This document shows positions 8,297 through 17,200 of a stretch of 46,746 bases of DNA, in pieces. Position 1 is the stretch's first letter. Every line of letters begins with the position of its first letter. The translations under genes and the position numbers were made by a program. This DNA comes from Roseibium sp. MMSF_3544 (GTDB taxonomy: Bacteria > Pseudomonadota > Alphaproteobacteria > Rhizobiales > Stappiaceae): NCBI RefSeq assembly GCF_030732845.1, contig NZ_JASHKA010000036.1, forward strand, positions 1-46,746, given 5' to 3'. The notes beneath the pieces are model-generated. The model saw only the letters and a list, made by a program, of their open reading frames with translations. It was not told the origin of the DNA and searched no databases.

Positions 8297-9190
8297 GGAA
8301 GACCCCGGAGCAGTCCGTCTCCTGACGATTTGCCAACCAAAGGTCATGCCCATTGCGGCGAGGATGATCGCTGCGGCACCCAGGATCTGCAACGTGTGCA
8401 ATGCGTGCCCAAACGCAACGTAGTCCACGAAGATAGCGACCACAGGGTAGATGAACGAAAACGCTCCCTGCAGATAGGTCGGCAATTTTTGAACGGCGCC
8501 ATACATCAATATGTACATGACACCGGTATGAACGGCTCCAAGCGTGATCAATGCGCCCCAGGCAACGGTTCCTTCCGGCAGTGCGGACCAACTGACAAAG
8601 GGGGCCAGCATCAGGATGCCGACGCACACCTGTACCAATGCGATCATTTGGGGTGGTGTTCCGGTCAGTTTTTTGGTGAGGAGCGCGGCGACAGCCCAGA
8701 AGAAAGCAGCTCCAAGAGCGAGAAGAATGCCGTACAGATAGTCGGTGCCGGAGTAATCCGCACCGCCTTGTTTCGCCTGAACTATGAGGATGACACCGGC
8801 GAAAGCGATTGCCAGCCATGACAGCTTCGCCGCCGTTATGCGTTCTCCCAGGAACAAAACGCCAAAGCCTACGAGAATGAACGGCTGGGTATTGTAAACC
8901 GCGGTTGCGACACCGATTGAAGCCTTGCCATATGCGCTGAAGAGCATGGCCCAATTGACAACGATGGCAACGCCGCCGAGCGCTGCTACTGCCAATTGCC
9001 GCACTGTGAACAGGCGGCGAAAAAGCCCCTGGAAGGTGCAAATCGCAAGAAGCGCCAGTGCACCGAACGCGCATCGCCAGAAAACGACGTCAATTGCTGC
9101 CTGTCCCGACAGAACGACAAAATAACCGATCGTCCCGAGGATCGTCATTGCCGCCGTCATCTCGGTCGCGCCACGCAAAGTCTTGTCCAT
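8291..9190 (-). CDS. EamA/DMT-family exporter
   Basis: A 299-residue inner-membrane protein with two EamA repeats and about ten transmembrane helices. Seen features are the Trp-Arg-Cys motif FWRCAFGALALLAI in the first repeat, FLGERITAAKLSWLAIAFAGVILIV, and the second repeat ending in VDYVAFGHALHTLQILGAAAIIL. Members export amino acids or other small metabolites. The start at 9190 is preferred (GAGGCTGAG upstream); an in-frame extension to 9298 has no transporter character. The divergent Lrp-type gene begins 130 bases away, which suggests that regulator controls this exporter, a common arrangement. Confidence 0.9.
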   Translation of the reverse strand: MDKTLRGATEMTAAMTILGTIGYFVVLSGQAAIDVVFWRCAFGALALLAICTFQGLFRRLFTVRQLAVAALGGVAIVVNWAMLFSAYGKASIGVATAVYNTQPFILVGFGVLFLGERITAAKLSWLAIAFAGVILIVQAKQGGADYSGTDYLYGILLALGAAFFWAVAALLTKKLTGTPPQMIALVQVCVGILMLAPFVSWSALPEGTVAWGALITLGAVHTGVMYILMYGAVQKLPTYLQGAFSFIYPVVAIFVDYVAFGHALHTLQILGAAAIILAAMGMTFGWQIVRRRTAPGSSL

Positions 9191-9319
9191 CTCAGCCTCG
9201 CAGAAAAATTGAATAGGCCAAGGGTGGCAAAAGGATTGATGGGTTTCCATGCGGTAAATTAGGTGATGGGATGAAATTAGTTTATTATTGAAGGTCAATC
9301 GGCGGAATGGACTATTATT

Positions 9320-9766
9320 ATGACCCTGGACGAAGTGGACACCAAAATTGTAGAAGCACTGATCACGGACGCACGCATGTCCTTGAAGGATCTGGCTGCG
9401 CGGGCAGGCCTGTCGTCTCCTGGCGTGTCGGAGAGGATCCGGCGCCTGCAGGAACGAGGTGTCATTTTGGGCTTTGCCGCTGAGATCGACCCCAAAGCGC
9501 TGGGGTACAGTCTACAGGCCATCGTGCGCATAAGGCCCTTGCCGGGGAAACTGCATATCGTGCAGCAGCTCATTCAGGAAATTCCGGAGTTTTGCGAATG
9601 CGACAAGGTGACGGGCGACGACTGTTTCATTGCGCGGCTGGCCGTGCCGTCAATCGAACAACTGGACGGCATTCTCGACCGGATTGCCGACAAGGCCGAA
9701 ACAAGTACATCAATCGTCAAATCCCAGCCGATCCGCCGACGTCCTCCGCCGCTCGTGGTGGCGTAA
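9320..9766 (+). CDS. Lrp/AsnC-family transcriptional regulator
   Basis: A 148-residue two-domain regulator: an N-terminal winged helix-turn-helix (about residues 5-60, LDEVDTKIVEALITDARMS then LKDLAARAGLSSPGVSERIRRLQ) and a C-terminal RAM/AsnC ligand-binding domain (EFCECDKVTGDDCFIARLAV, the usual gate motif). Lrp-type proteins sense amino acids and often control an adjacent divergent exporter. Here the EamA gene fits that role. The ATG at 9320 has only a weak ribosome binding site. A likely terminator lies 43 bases after the stop. Confidence 0.93.
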   Translation: MTLDEVDTKIVEALITDARMSLKDLAARAGLSSPGVSERIRRLQERGVILGFAAEIDPKALGYSLQAIVRIRPLPGKLHIVQQLIQEIPEFCECDKVTGDDCFIARLAVPSIEQLDGILDRIADKAETSTSIVKSQPIRRRPPPLVVA

Positions 9767-9808
9767 GCGGAAAATTGCACAAAAACTGAGGTCTTGCGTT
9801 CCCGGCAT

Positions 9809-9840
9809 GGCGGCCCTTCCTTGGCAAGGGTTGCCGTTTT
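9809..9840 (+). terminator. Intrinsic terminator or leader hairpin before thrS
   Basis: Arms GGCGGCCCTT and AAGGGTTGCC (10 bp, two G-U pairs) enclose a 7-base loop and are followed by GTTTT. It lies 43 bases after the Lrp stop and 86 bases before the thrS start, so it may end the regulator transcript. A role as a thrS leader attenuator cannot be excluded. Confidence 0.6.
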
Positions 9841-9925
9841 GCGCCGAATACCCTATCAGCAGGCGGTCCAATTTCTATTGAACAGCTTACCTGCCTTGTC
9901 TGCAGGAGTGAGCAGGAGACATACG

Positions 9926-11902
9926 ATGATTCAACTGACTTTTCCCGACAATTCCGTGCGCGAGTATGAGGCAGGCACCACCGGTCTTGCCATCGCCGAG
10001 GGCATTTCCAAATCGCTTGCCAAAAAGGCGGTTGCGATGACGCTCGACGGGGAGCTGAAGGATCTGACCGATTCCATCTCGGGTGATCACAGCATCGAAA
10101 TCGTGACCAGGGACGATCCGCGCGCGCTGGAACTGATCCGGCATGATGCTGCACATGTGATGGCCGAAGCCGTGCAGGAACTGTGGCCCGGCACCCAGGT
10201 AACGATCGGCCCGGTGATCGAAAACGGCTTCTACTACGATTTCAAACGCGTGCACCCGGACACGAACGAAGACTGGCCTTTCCATCCGGATGAGCTGCCG
10301 GTCATTGAAAAGAAAATGCGCGAGATCATCGGCCGCGGCGCCATGTTCACCAAGGAGACTTGGAGCCGCGACGAAGCCAAGACCTATTTCGCTGCCAAAG
10401 GGGAGCAGTACAAGGTTGAACTGGTGGACGCGATCCCGGAAGACCAGGAAATCAAGATCTACAAACAAGGCCAGTGGCTGGACCTGTGTCGCGGCCCGCA
10501 TATGGTCTCCACGCGCCAGATTGGCGATGCCTTCAAATTGATGAAAGTGGCCGGCGCTTACTGGCGCGGCGACGCCAACAACGAAATGCTGAGCCGCATC
10601 TACGCGACCGCCTGGCACAATGAGAAGGAGTTGAAAGGCTACCTTCACATGCTGGAGGAAGCGGAAAAGCGGGATCACCGCAAACTTGGCCGCGAAATGG
10701 ATCTGTTCCACTTTCAGGAAGAAGGCCCCGGCGTCGTTTTCTGGCATCCAAAGGGCTGGGACATGTTCCAGAACCTGATCGCTTACAAACGCAGGGTACT
10801 CAAGGACGACTACAAGGAGGTGAACGCGCCGCAGGTGTTGCACACCTCGCTCTGGGAAACGTCCGGCCACTGGACCTGGTACAAGGAAAACATGTTTTCC
10901 GTGCAATCTGCCGATCCGGAGGCGGAAGACAACAGGTTCTATGCGCTGAAACCGATGAACTGCCCGGGGCACGTTCAGATCTTCAAACATGGTTTGAAAA
11001 GCTATCGCGATCTGCCGTTGCGTCTTGCGGAATTCGGGGTCGTGCACCGGTATGAGCCGTCGGGAGCGCTTCACGGCCTGATGCGGGTGCGCGGGTTTAC
11101 GCAAGACGATGCGCATGTTTTCTGCACGGAAGAGCAGCTTGCCGATGAGTGCCTCAAGATCAACGACCTGATCCTGTCGGTCTACAAGGACTTCGGCTTC
11201 GAGGAGATCGTGGTCAAGCTTTCAACCCGGCCGGAAAAGCGCGTCGGCACCGACGAGATGTGGGATCACGCCGAAGCGGTCATGGACAAGGTTCTCAGGC
11301 AGATCGAGGCTCAGGCTGAAGGCCGGGTGAAAACCGACATTTTGCCGGGCGAGGGCGCCTTCTACGGACCGAAGTTCGAATACACGCTGCGAGATGCCAT
11401 CGGGCGCGAATGGCAGTGCGGCACGACGCAGGTCGATTTTGCGTTGCCGGAACGTTTCGGCGCGTTTTACGTCGACAATAACGGCGAAAAGCAAACTCCC
11501 GTGATGGTCCACAGGGCGATTTGTGGCTCGATGGAACGGTTCCTTGGCATTCTGATCGAAAACTATGCCGGACATTTCCCGCTCTGGTTTGCACCACAGC
11601 AGATCGTCGTTGCCACGATCACATCTGAGGCGGACGCTTATGGCCAGGAAGTTGCGGATCTTTTGAAGGCAAGCGGACTGAAGGTTGAAACTGACTTCCG
11701 CAACGAAAAGATCAACTACAAGGTCCGCGAACACTCGCTGGCCAAGGTGCCGGTGATCATCGTTTGCGGCATGCGCGAAGCCGAGGAGCGGACGGTGAAT
11801 GTCCGCCGTCTCGGGTCGAAAGATCAGAAATCGATGGATCTGCAAGAGGCTGTTGCCGCTTTCGTAGAAGAAGCGACTCCACCTGACTTGAAAAAATCGT
11901 GA
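9926..11902 (+). CDS. thrS: Threonyl-tRNA synthetase
   Basis: Charges tRNA-Thr with threonine. At 658 residues it has the full bacterial architecture: a TGS domain (about 1-62), the N2 editing domain with the HDAAH zinc-like motif near residue 73, a class II catalytic core containing the KPMNCPGHVQIFK motif near 345 (the Cys is an active-site zinc ligand) and RYEPSGALHGLMRVRGFTQDDAH (motif 2), AICGSMERFLGILIE (motif 3), and a C-terminal anticodon-binding domain. The ATG at 9926 follows AGCAGGAG; an in-frame extension to 9794 is not family-like. A long hairpin lies just after the stop. Confidence 0.98.
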   Translation: MIQLTFPDNSVREYEAGTTGLAIAEGISKSLAKKAVAMTLDGELKDLTDSISGDHSIEIVTRDDPRALELIRHDAAHVMAEAVQELWPGTQVTIGPVIENGFYYDFKRVHPDTNEDWPFHPDELPVIEKKMREIIGRGAMFTKETWSRDEAKTYFAAKGEQYKVELVDAIPEDQEIKIYKQGQWLDLCRGPHMVSTRQIGDAFKLMKVAGAYWRGDANNEMLSRIYATAWHNEKELKGYLHMLEEAEKRDHRKLGREMDLFHFQEEGPGVVFWHPKGWDMFQNLIAYKRRVLKDDYKEVNAPQVLHTSLWETSGHWTWYKENMFSVQSADPEAEDNRFYALKPMNCPGHVQIFKHGLKSYRDLPLRLAEFGVVHRYEPSGALHGLMRVRGFTQDDAHVFCTEEQLADECLKINDLILSVYKDFGFEEIVVKLSTRPEKRVGTDEMWDHAEAVMDKVLRQIEAQAEGRVKTDILPGEGAFYGPKFEYTLRDAIGREWQCGTTQVDFALPERFGAFYVDNNGEKQTPVMVHRAICGSMERFLGILIENYAGHFPLWFAPQQIVVATITSEADAYGQEVADLLKASGLKVETDFRNEKINYKVREHSLAKVPVIIVCGMREAEERTVNVRRLGSKDQKSMDLQEAVAAFVEEATPPDLKKS

Positions 11903-11926
11903 TCGTCACAATTTAGGGTGAAATCT

Positions 11927-11971
11927 TGTGACTTGCACATTGCCCTTACCCTAGGGCAATGTGCTGTCACA
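11927..11971 (+). terminator. Long interrupted hairpin downstream of thrS
   Basis: A perfect 12-bp stem (GCACATTGCCCT with AGGGCAATGTGC, 6-base loop, 11935-11964) is extended, beyond a small internal loop, by TGTGAC pairing with GTCACA. It starts 25 bases after the thrS stop. No U-tract follows, so it may act as a Rho-dependent 3' end or RNA-stability element, or as a DNA palindrome for a regulator of the next gene. Confidence 0.55.
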
Positions 11972-12044
11972 TTGTTGAAACATAGCTGCTGGTATTTGGT
12001 TCCAGATTTGCCAGTGTGAACCCAGATAGAAGACGACGGCTGCC

Positions 12045-12893
12045 GTGGATTACGCAGAATTCAGCTACGCCAATCCGGAACACCCGCCGCTGAAGCGGTG
12101 GACGATTCGTGCCATTGAAGGCATGTCTGGCCGTCGCAAAATCATCGATGTCTACGAAGTGTGGAAGCACACGATGGTCGGGACCTCGGACTATATCTGG
12201 AGTGACCTTCTCGGGTTGATCAACCTGAACGTTTCCGTGGAAGACGGAGAGTGGCCACCGAAAGATCTTCCGGACGGTCCCTTGGTGCTGATCGCGAACC
12301 ATCCCTACGGGATTGGTGACGGGCTCGCGATCCTGTCGCTTGCCGAGCAACTGAACCGGCCATTCAAGATCCTGATCAACAACGAGCTCTTGAAAGTGCC
12401 GGAAGTCCGTCCGTTCTCTTTGCCTGTGGATTTCGAAGAGACCAAGGAAGCCCTCAAGACCAACATGAAGACCCGCAAGGAAGCCTTGCGCCTGCTTCAG
12501 GAAGGCACCACGATTATCGTATTTCCGGGGGGCGGCGTTGCGACCGCAGCCAAGCCGTTCGGACGTGCTGAAGAGCTGCCGTGGAAAACGTTCACTGCAA
12601 AAATGATCCGGTCCTCAAAAGCAACCGTTCTGCCGCTCTATTTCGAAGGTCAGAACTCCTGGCTGTTTCATCTGGTCAGCAAATACTCATTGACCTTGCG
12701 ACTGGCGCTTCTGGTGCGTGAATTCAGGCGTATCCTCGGGTCCGTTATTACCGCGAGAGCCGGGCGGGCAATTCCGTTCGAGACGCTGACCGGCTTCAAG
12801 GACCAGAAGGAGATCATGGATTTCCTTCAGACCAAAGTGATGGAAATGGCTCCCGCCGAGCGCACGCAACGGCTTCTTGGACGCCACCGCTAG
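12045..12893 (+). CDS. PlsC-like lysophospholipid acyltransferase
   Basis: A 282-residue protein of the glycerophospholipid acyltransferase superfamily. The catalytic motif appears as NHPYGIGDG (an H-x5-D spacing where HX4D is standard), and the acceptor-phosphate-binding motif appears as FPGGGVATA in place of FPEGTR. These changes are typical of the divergent acyltransferases of alphaproteobacteria, some of which act on lyso-ornithine lipid or lysophospholipid; the substrate here is not known. The gene starts with GTG (12045) and has only a weak ribosome binding site. It may be monocistronic, separated from thrS by a hairpin. Confidence 0.8.
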   Translation: MDYAEFSYANPEHPPLKRWTIRAIEGMSGRRKIIDVYEVWKHTMVGTSDYIWSDLLGLINLNVSVEDGEWPPKDLPDGPLVLIANHPYGIGDGLAILSLAEQLNRPFKILINNELLKVPEVRPFSLPVDFEETKEALKTNMKTRKEALRLLQEGTTIIVFPGGGVATAAKPFGRAEELPWKTFTAKMIRSSKATVLPLYFEGQNSWLFHLVSKYSLTLRLALLVREFRRILGSVITARAGRAIPFETLTGFKDQKEIMDFLQTKVMEMAPAERTQRLLGRHR

Positions 12894-12971
12894 TCTGTCT
12901 TCAAACGCGAAAAAATCAGCGAGCCGCTCCCTCTAGGCGCGGTCAGTTCAAAACTTGTTTGTTTATTATTT

Positions 12972-14066
12972 TCAGTTGTTTAAAACGTTTGCTTGAGAGG
13001 CTAGTTCACTGATTGACGTGACCACCTCGACTTCCCGGTCCTGGCCGGGAACCACTTCAAACGTGTGCAGGTAGGTGCGTCCATTGTTCCTTGCGAGAGC
13101 TTCGTATTCTCCCGCTGCCAGCACGAAATCGGGAAAAGCGCCTGTTGCTTCCACAACCACGTGGCCGCCCGCACTCAGCACGGACCATGTCGTGTTTGCG
13201 ATCGCCTCGCCGCCGCGCTCGTTGACGAGTTTCAAGGTGATGTCGGCGGCCTTGTGAAGAATGGTCGCCTCGGTGAGCTTGCCAGGCAGCACCTGAATGT
13301 CAGCGCGGATGACAGCGTTCACGCTGCCATAGCGGCTAACGACATGATAGGTGTCTGCACTCAGCCGAACGATGGAACCGGGCGTGACATTGCCGACGAT
13401 TTTGTTGCGCTCACCGCGCTCGTCGAAGGTCATGCCGTAGACGTCGAAGGTGACCTGCTCCTCGTCAATGCCTTCACCGTCCTTCATTGCTGCGCCGAAC
13501 TTGATGCCGCCGGCATTCAACGTCAGCATTTTCGACTGTATTTCCTTGCCGATAACCACGCGATTGGTGGATTGGGCATAGCCATAGGCCGTGTGTACGA
13601 GATAGGCGCCCGGGTCGAGCCTGAATTCGGCGTCGCCCCCCTGGGATGTCGCCACCAGTTCCAGTTTTCCGTTGGCGTTGGTGGTTTCAGAGTAAATGCG
13701 CCAGATCAGTCCGTCATTCAGGGGCTGACTGTCCTGTGTCAGTTTCGCCATAAGATAAAGCGCACCCTGACCGAGGCCATCACCTTCACCAGCGTCGAAA
13801 GACCGCGTTGGAGCATAGGGGAGCTGTGCATCGGAAAAGAGCGGTTCAGGTTCCCTGTCCAAGAGATTGATAATCTGGTCTTCCTGCGCAGGGGCAGGAG
13901 CGTTGGGGTCCGGTTTGGCACGTGGAAGGGGGATGTCTTCAGCCTGTGCTGTTTGCACAGTGCCTTGAATCAGGAATGCAGCAGCAATTATCAGGAACGC
14001 GCGCATCGCGCGCTTCACAGGACGCAAGTTTGCTTTGCCGACTGTGATTGATCCTGTACTCAACAT
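12972..14066 (-). CDS. Secreted protein of unknown function
   Basis: About 364 residues. A hydrophobic stretch (MRAFLIIAAAFLIQGTVQTAQA) ending in an Ala-x-Ala-type site indicates export. The mature part begins with a proline/charged linker and then appears to be three or four beta-sandwich-like repeats built on alternating hydrophobic strands, for example DPGAYLVHTAYGYAQSTNRV, ADTYHVVSRYGSVNAVIRAD and AAGEYEALARNNGRTYLHTFEV. Each resembles the next (a G-x-Y-x-V/L-x-A core followed by a V-x-V-x-G turn). Ig-like or carboxypeptidase-regulatory-like folds are possible but I cannot name a family. Starts at 14006, 14066 and 14072 (GTG) are all possible. Confidence 0.7.
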   Translation of the reverse strand: MLSTGSITVGKANLRPVKRAMRAFLIIAAAFLIQGTVQTAQAEDIPLPRAKPDPNAPAPAQEDQIINLLDREPEPLFSDAQLPYAPTRSFDAGEGDGLGQGALYLMAKLTQDSQPLNDGLIWRIYSETTNANGKLELVATSQGGDAEFRLDPGAYLVHTAYGYAQSTNRVVIGKEIQSKMLTLNAGGIKFGAAMKDGEGIDEEQVTFDVYGMTFDERGERNKIVGNVTPGSIVRLSADTYHVVSRYGSVNAVIRADIQVLPGKLTEATILHKAADITLKLVNERGGEAIANTTWSVLSAGGHVVVEATGAFPDFVLAAGEYEALARNNGRTYLHTFEVVPGQDREVEVVTSISELASQANVLNN

Positions 14067-14296
14067 GCCCACTTCATTATCTATTCAACTGCAATAATTT
14101 ACAGTGCTCTGTCTTTTATACCAATTCCGGTCTGCGCGAAACACCGGGCTGCCCTTGAGCCCGCCTCCACGCGATGCAGCAAACCAACCGAAACTTGCAA
14201 GTCTCGCATCGAATTTCGCGATTACGGAGAGAGGACTGACCCACACTCCCTAAAGGGCCTGAAAATTAGGCAAATTCAAGACATTGAAACTAAAGT

Positions 14297-14336
14297 TGAC
14301 AATCGCGGTCAATGAATTAGGTGGATTGTCACAATC
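14297..14336. promoter_or_regulatory. Inverted-repeat candidate operator upstream of the nitroreductase gene
   Basis: TGACAATC (14297-14304) and GATTGTCA (14324-14331) are exact inverted copies 19 bases apart, and a third half-site ACAATC overlaps the second, making GATTGTCACAATC. They lie 26-65 bases before the ATG of the nitroreductase, the expected place for a repressor site. No cognate regulator is adjacent. Confidence 0.4.
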
Positions 14337-14361
14337 GTAACCGTCTAAAGAGCGCCGCCTC

Positions 14362-14958
14362 ATGTCCACCTTCAATCCCGGATCATCAGAAACACTGGAG
14401 TTTCTTCGAAAGCGCCGGTCGCATCCTTCAGTGACGATGTCCGATCCCGGTCCAAGTGCGGAACAGGTTGAAGATCTTTTGACAATCGCGGCGCGGGTTC
14501 CCGACCACGGCAAACTCGCTCCCTGGCGTTTCGTCATGTTTTCGAAAGGGCGGGGCGAGGTTATCGGAAGACGGCTCGCCGAGATTTACGAACGCAGGAA
14601 TGGCCCGCTCGACGACGACCAGCGTCACAAGGAACTGACCCGCTTTACGCGTGCCCCATTGGTGATCGGCGTCGTCAGCACGGCTCGGACACATCCGAAA
14701 ATACCCGAGTGGGAACAGCAGCTTTCTGCCGGTGCTGTATGCATGAACCTTCTCAGTGCCGCTGCTGCGGCCGGTTTCGCCTCCCAATGGCTAACAGAGT
14801 GGTACAGCTTCGATGAAGAGGCGGCTGCCTATCTGGGCGCAAAAGAAGATGAGCGATTTGCAGGCTTTATCCATATAGGAACGCCGACCCAGGCACCTGT
14901 GGAACGGCCGCGGCCCGAGCTCTCCGACCTGGTATCCGAATGGAGCGAAGACAACTGA
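14362..14958 (+). CDS. Nitroreductase-family flavoprotein
   Basis: A 198-residue member of the FMN nitroreductase fold, closest in pattern to the single-domain YdjA-like group. Seen motifs are the N-terminal LEFLRKRRSHPS (the R-R-S/T FMN-phosphate contact), the VPDHGKLAPWRFVMF segment, and the C-terminal AAAAAGFASQWLTEW. It likely reduces an electrophilic nitro, quinone or flavin-linked substrate with NAD(P)H. The gene is followed one base later by a flavin reductase-type gene, so the two are translationally coupled and may work together. Confidence 0.9.
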   Translation: MSTFNPGSSETLEFLRKRRSHPSVTMSDPGPSAEQVEDLLTIAARVPDHGKLAPWRFVMFSKGRGEVIGRRLAEIYERRNGPLDDDQRHKELTRFTRAPLVIGVVSTARTHPKIPEWEQQLSAGAVCMNLLSAAAAAGFASQWLTEWYSFDEEAAAYLGAKEDERFAGFIHIGTPTQAPVERPRPELSDLVSEWSEDN

Positions 14959-14959
14959 A

Positions 14960-15562
14960 ATGTTTTATGAAACTGCATCCAACGATCACGGACTGCCGCA
15001 TAATCCCTTCAAGGCGATCGTCTCTCCGCGCCCGATCGGCTGGATTTCCTCGTTGGACGCGGACGGCCGCACCAATCTCGCTCCCTACAGCTTCTTCAAT
15101 GCCGTCAGCGATCGACCGCCGATCGTTGTTTTTTCTTCTTCCGGCTTCAAGGACAGTGCCGCAAATGCCGAGGCAACGGGGGAGTTCGTCTGCAATATGG
15201 CAAGCTGGGATCTGAAGGACGAAATGAACGTTTCTTCGGCCATGGTTTCCAACGAGACCTGCGAATTCGAGCTGTCAGGCCTTGAAATGGCCTCGTCGCG
15301 ATTGGTCAAAGCGCCACGCGTCGCGAGGGCGGTCACCGCTCTCGAATGCAAACGCCTTCAGACACTCAGACTGAAGGATCTCGATGGTGCAGACACGGAC
15401 AATTGGCTCGTTTTCGGCCAGGTTATCGGCATTCACATAGACGACAGCATTATCGTCAACGGCAAGGTGGATGTAACGCGGTTCAAGCCGCTGTCGCGCC
15501 TCGGCTACATGGAATATGCCGCGATTACTGAAGTGTTCGAGATGGCCCGGCCAAAGGTTTGA
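14960..15562 (+). CDS. Flavin reductase-like, FMN-binding split-barrel protein
   Basis: A 200-residue member of the flavin reductase (DIM6/NTAB-type) family, recognised by NPFKAIVSPRPIGWISSLDADGRTNLAPYS (described in shortened form: VSPRPIGWISS and NLAPYSFFN are the FMN contacts) and GEFVCNMAS. Such proteins reduce free flavin or act as unspecified flavoenzymes. The ATG lies one base after the nitroreductase stop, consistent with coupled translation. Its C-terminal half, with LSRLGYMEYAAI, is typical of the family. Confidence 0.88.
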   Translation: MFYETASNDHGLPHNPFKAIVSPRPIGWISSLDADGRTNLAPYSFFNAVSDRPPIVVFSSSGFKDSAANAEATGEFVCNMASWDLKDEMNVSSAMVSNETCEFELSGLEMASSRLVKAPRVARAVTALECKRLQTLRLKDLDGADTDNWLVFGQVIGIHIDDSIIVNGKVDVTRFKPLSRLGYMEYAAITEVFEMARPKV

Positions 15563-15872
15563 GTGCAATACGCATGGTCGCCCGAAGTATTTTGGGCCTT
15601 CGTACGCCGACTCATCGTCGGCTGGCTCAAGAGGCAAAAAGGTCGTCTGGACGGCGGGATGTTGAGAACGTGTTTTCCCCGGGAAATCGGGAAAGGACGC
15701 ATGATCTCCACATTTTGAGACAGGCGCATTGTCATATCTGCGCAAGTCATTCAAAAAATTCGCAAACAGGCTCGTCGAAAGAGCTTTGAAGACGTCTTGT
15801 TAAGGGTTTGTTAACCATTGGGGCGCGAATGTTAACGAAGTAATAATTCTGTTCCGTCGAGGAGACAGCGTC
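15563..15872 (+). other. Regulatory region upstream of the lytic transglycosylase gene
   Basis: This 310-base gap has no supportable reading frame. It is AT-enriched towards its right end and holds a CtrA-type box (15800-15814), with a further TTAA half-site near 15832, before a GGAG ribosome binding site for the transglycosylase gene. Confidence 0.5.
15800..15814 (+). promoter_or_regulatory. CtrA-type binding box
   Basis: TTAA, seven bases, then TTAA followed by C matches the published CtrA consensus TTAA-N7-TTAAC with full half-sites. It lies about 60 bases before the start codon of the lytic transglycosylase gene, where CtrA typically acts as an activator. The match is seen directly; regulation is inferred. 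Confidence 0.6.
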
Positions 15873-17165
15873 ATGCATGTTGCTGACACACCCTCGGTCG
15901 CGTCTCGGATCGAGCTTGCGTTTCAGTCTGCCAGTAGTTCCACGGGTACGTCCTTCGACTATCTGGTGAAAACGGCTGCGCGAGAATCGTCGTTCAATCC
16001 GGCGGCAAAGGCAAAGACTTCAAGTGCAACAGGATTGTTCCAGTTCATCGAATCGACATGGCTCGAGACGATGAAAGAAGCTGGACCGAAGCACGGGCTG
16101 GACAAATACGCAGACCAGATACAGAGGTCGAAGAACGGAAAATACTACGTCAAGGATTCGCAGATGCGGCAAGAGATCCTTGATCTGCGCAAGGATCCTG
16201 AAATCTCGTCCGTGATGGCCGGAGCGTTGACGCAGAAGAATTCGACCTATCTTGAGCGCAAGATCGGCCGTGAACCCTCGGACGGTGAGCTCTATATGGC
16301 ACACTTCCTGGGCGCGCATGGGGCCAGCAGGCTGATTGATGCGACCAATGCAAATCCGGACATGCGGGCGGACAAGGTCTTTTCTGCACAGGCGCGGGCG
16401 AACAAGGCGATATTCTTTCACGGAAACGGCAAAGCCCGTTCAGTGCAGGAAGTCTACGAGGTCATCGTTTCAAAACACGACGCCGTCACAATGATTGCTG
16501 AGGCGAGCGGAAAAACAAACTTGCGCGCACCGGGTGTCCTGACCAACGTGGCTGCGATGCCAGCCGCCAAACCGGGAGGCGGAACACCGGGCATCGACCA
16601 GCAAAATTTTGATCTACTCACGGCAGATGCGGCCAGCGCTTTCGCGCCACGGCCCAAGCCGCCCGGACCTTCACAGGCTGCTGCTGCTGCCGCGGAACTG
16701 CTTGCCACAAACCCTGTTGAGCTCGCCAAGACAGAGGTGCCTTTGCCTCAGGGCACAGCATCGCAAACGGCTTCTGCTGAGGCTGCGCCGGCTCCAACTC
16801 AGGTTGCTTCCAACAATCAGGCTGCACCACAGGACCCGAGACAAGCCTCAATCAACGGAACAAGCAGGAACGAAGCTGCAACGACCCGCGTGCTGTCGGC
16901 TTTCCAGGCCGCGGAGACAGCGAATCCGTTCGAGGCCCTGTTCCGGAACGATCAGGGATCGACAGAGGCAGATGTCAGCACACGGTTCGCGTCCGCTTTT
17001 GCGGCGGTGGAGGAGGCTGCCATGTTCAGCAGGCTCTCTGGTGCATCGAATCAGGTTGCCGCTCAGGAATTGGCACTGGCGGATCAGGGCGGACCTTTGG
17101 ACCTGACGCGGTTCTTGCGGCTGAAGGCAGAAGAAGAGCAGAAAGACCTGCTGCCGCCGGTCTGA
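15873..17165 (+). CDS. Lytic transglycosylase (SLT)-domain protein
   Basis: A 430-residue protein. Residues about 27-180 form an SLT lysozyme-like domain: the catalytic Glu is in KTAARESSFNPAAKA, and SSATGLFQFIESTW and YMAHFLGAHGA are the other family motifs. I see no signal peptide, so export may be by a dedicated apparatus such as the flagellar system, or the protein may be a cytoplasmic or pre-secretion form. The rest (about 200-430) is a low-complexity Ala/Pro/Gln-rich region. It cuts peptidoglycan strands, which suits assembly of flagella or pili. A CtrA box upstream fits such a role. It has a strong GGAG before the start. Confidence 0.88.
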   Translation: MHVADTPSVASRIELAFQSASSSTGTSFDYLVKTAARESSFNPAAKAKTSSATGLFQFIESTWLETMKEAGPKHGLDKYADQIQRSKNGKYYVKDSQMRQEILDLRKDPEISSVMAGALTQKNSTYLERKIGREPSDGELYMAHFLGAHGASRLIDATNANPDMRADKVFSAQARANKAIFFHGNGKARSVQEVYEVIVSKHDAVTMIAEASGKTNLRAPGVLTNVAAMPAAKPGGGTPGIDQQNFDLLTADAASAFAPRPKPPGPSQAAAAAAELLATNPVELAKTEVPLPQGTASQTASAEAAPAPTQVASNNQAAPQDPRQASINGTSRNEAATTRVLSAFQAAETANPFEALFRNDQGSTEADVSTRFASAFAAVEEAAMFSRLSGASNQVAAQELALADQGGPLDLTRFLRLKAEEEQKDLLPPV

Positions 17166-17200
17166 ATTTGGGCGACGCAGAGACATTGTCAAAATTATGG

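Noticed and set aside
9887..11116. A long minus-strand open frame opposite thrS
   Set aside because: Shadow of the thrS coding strand; no domain.
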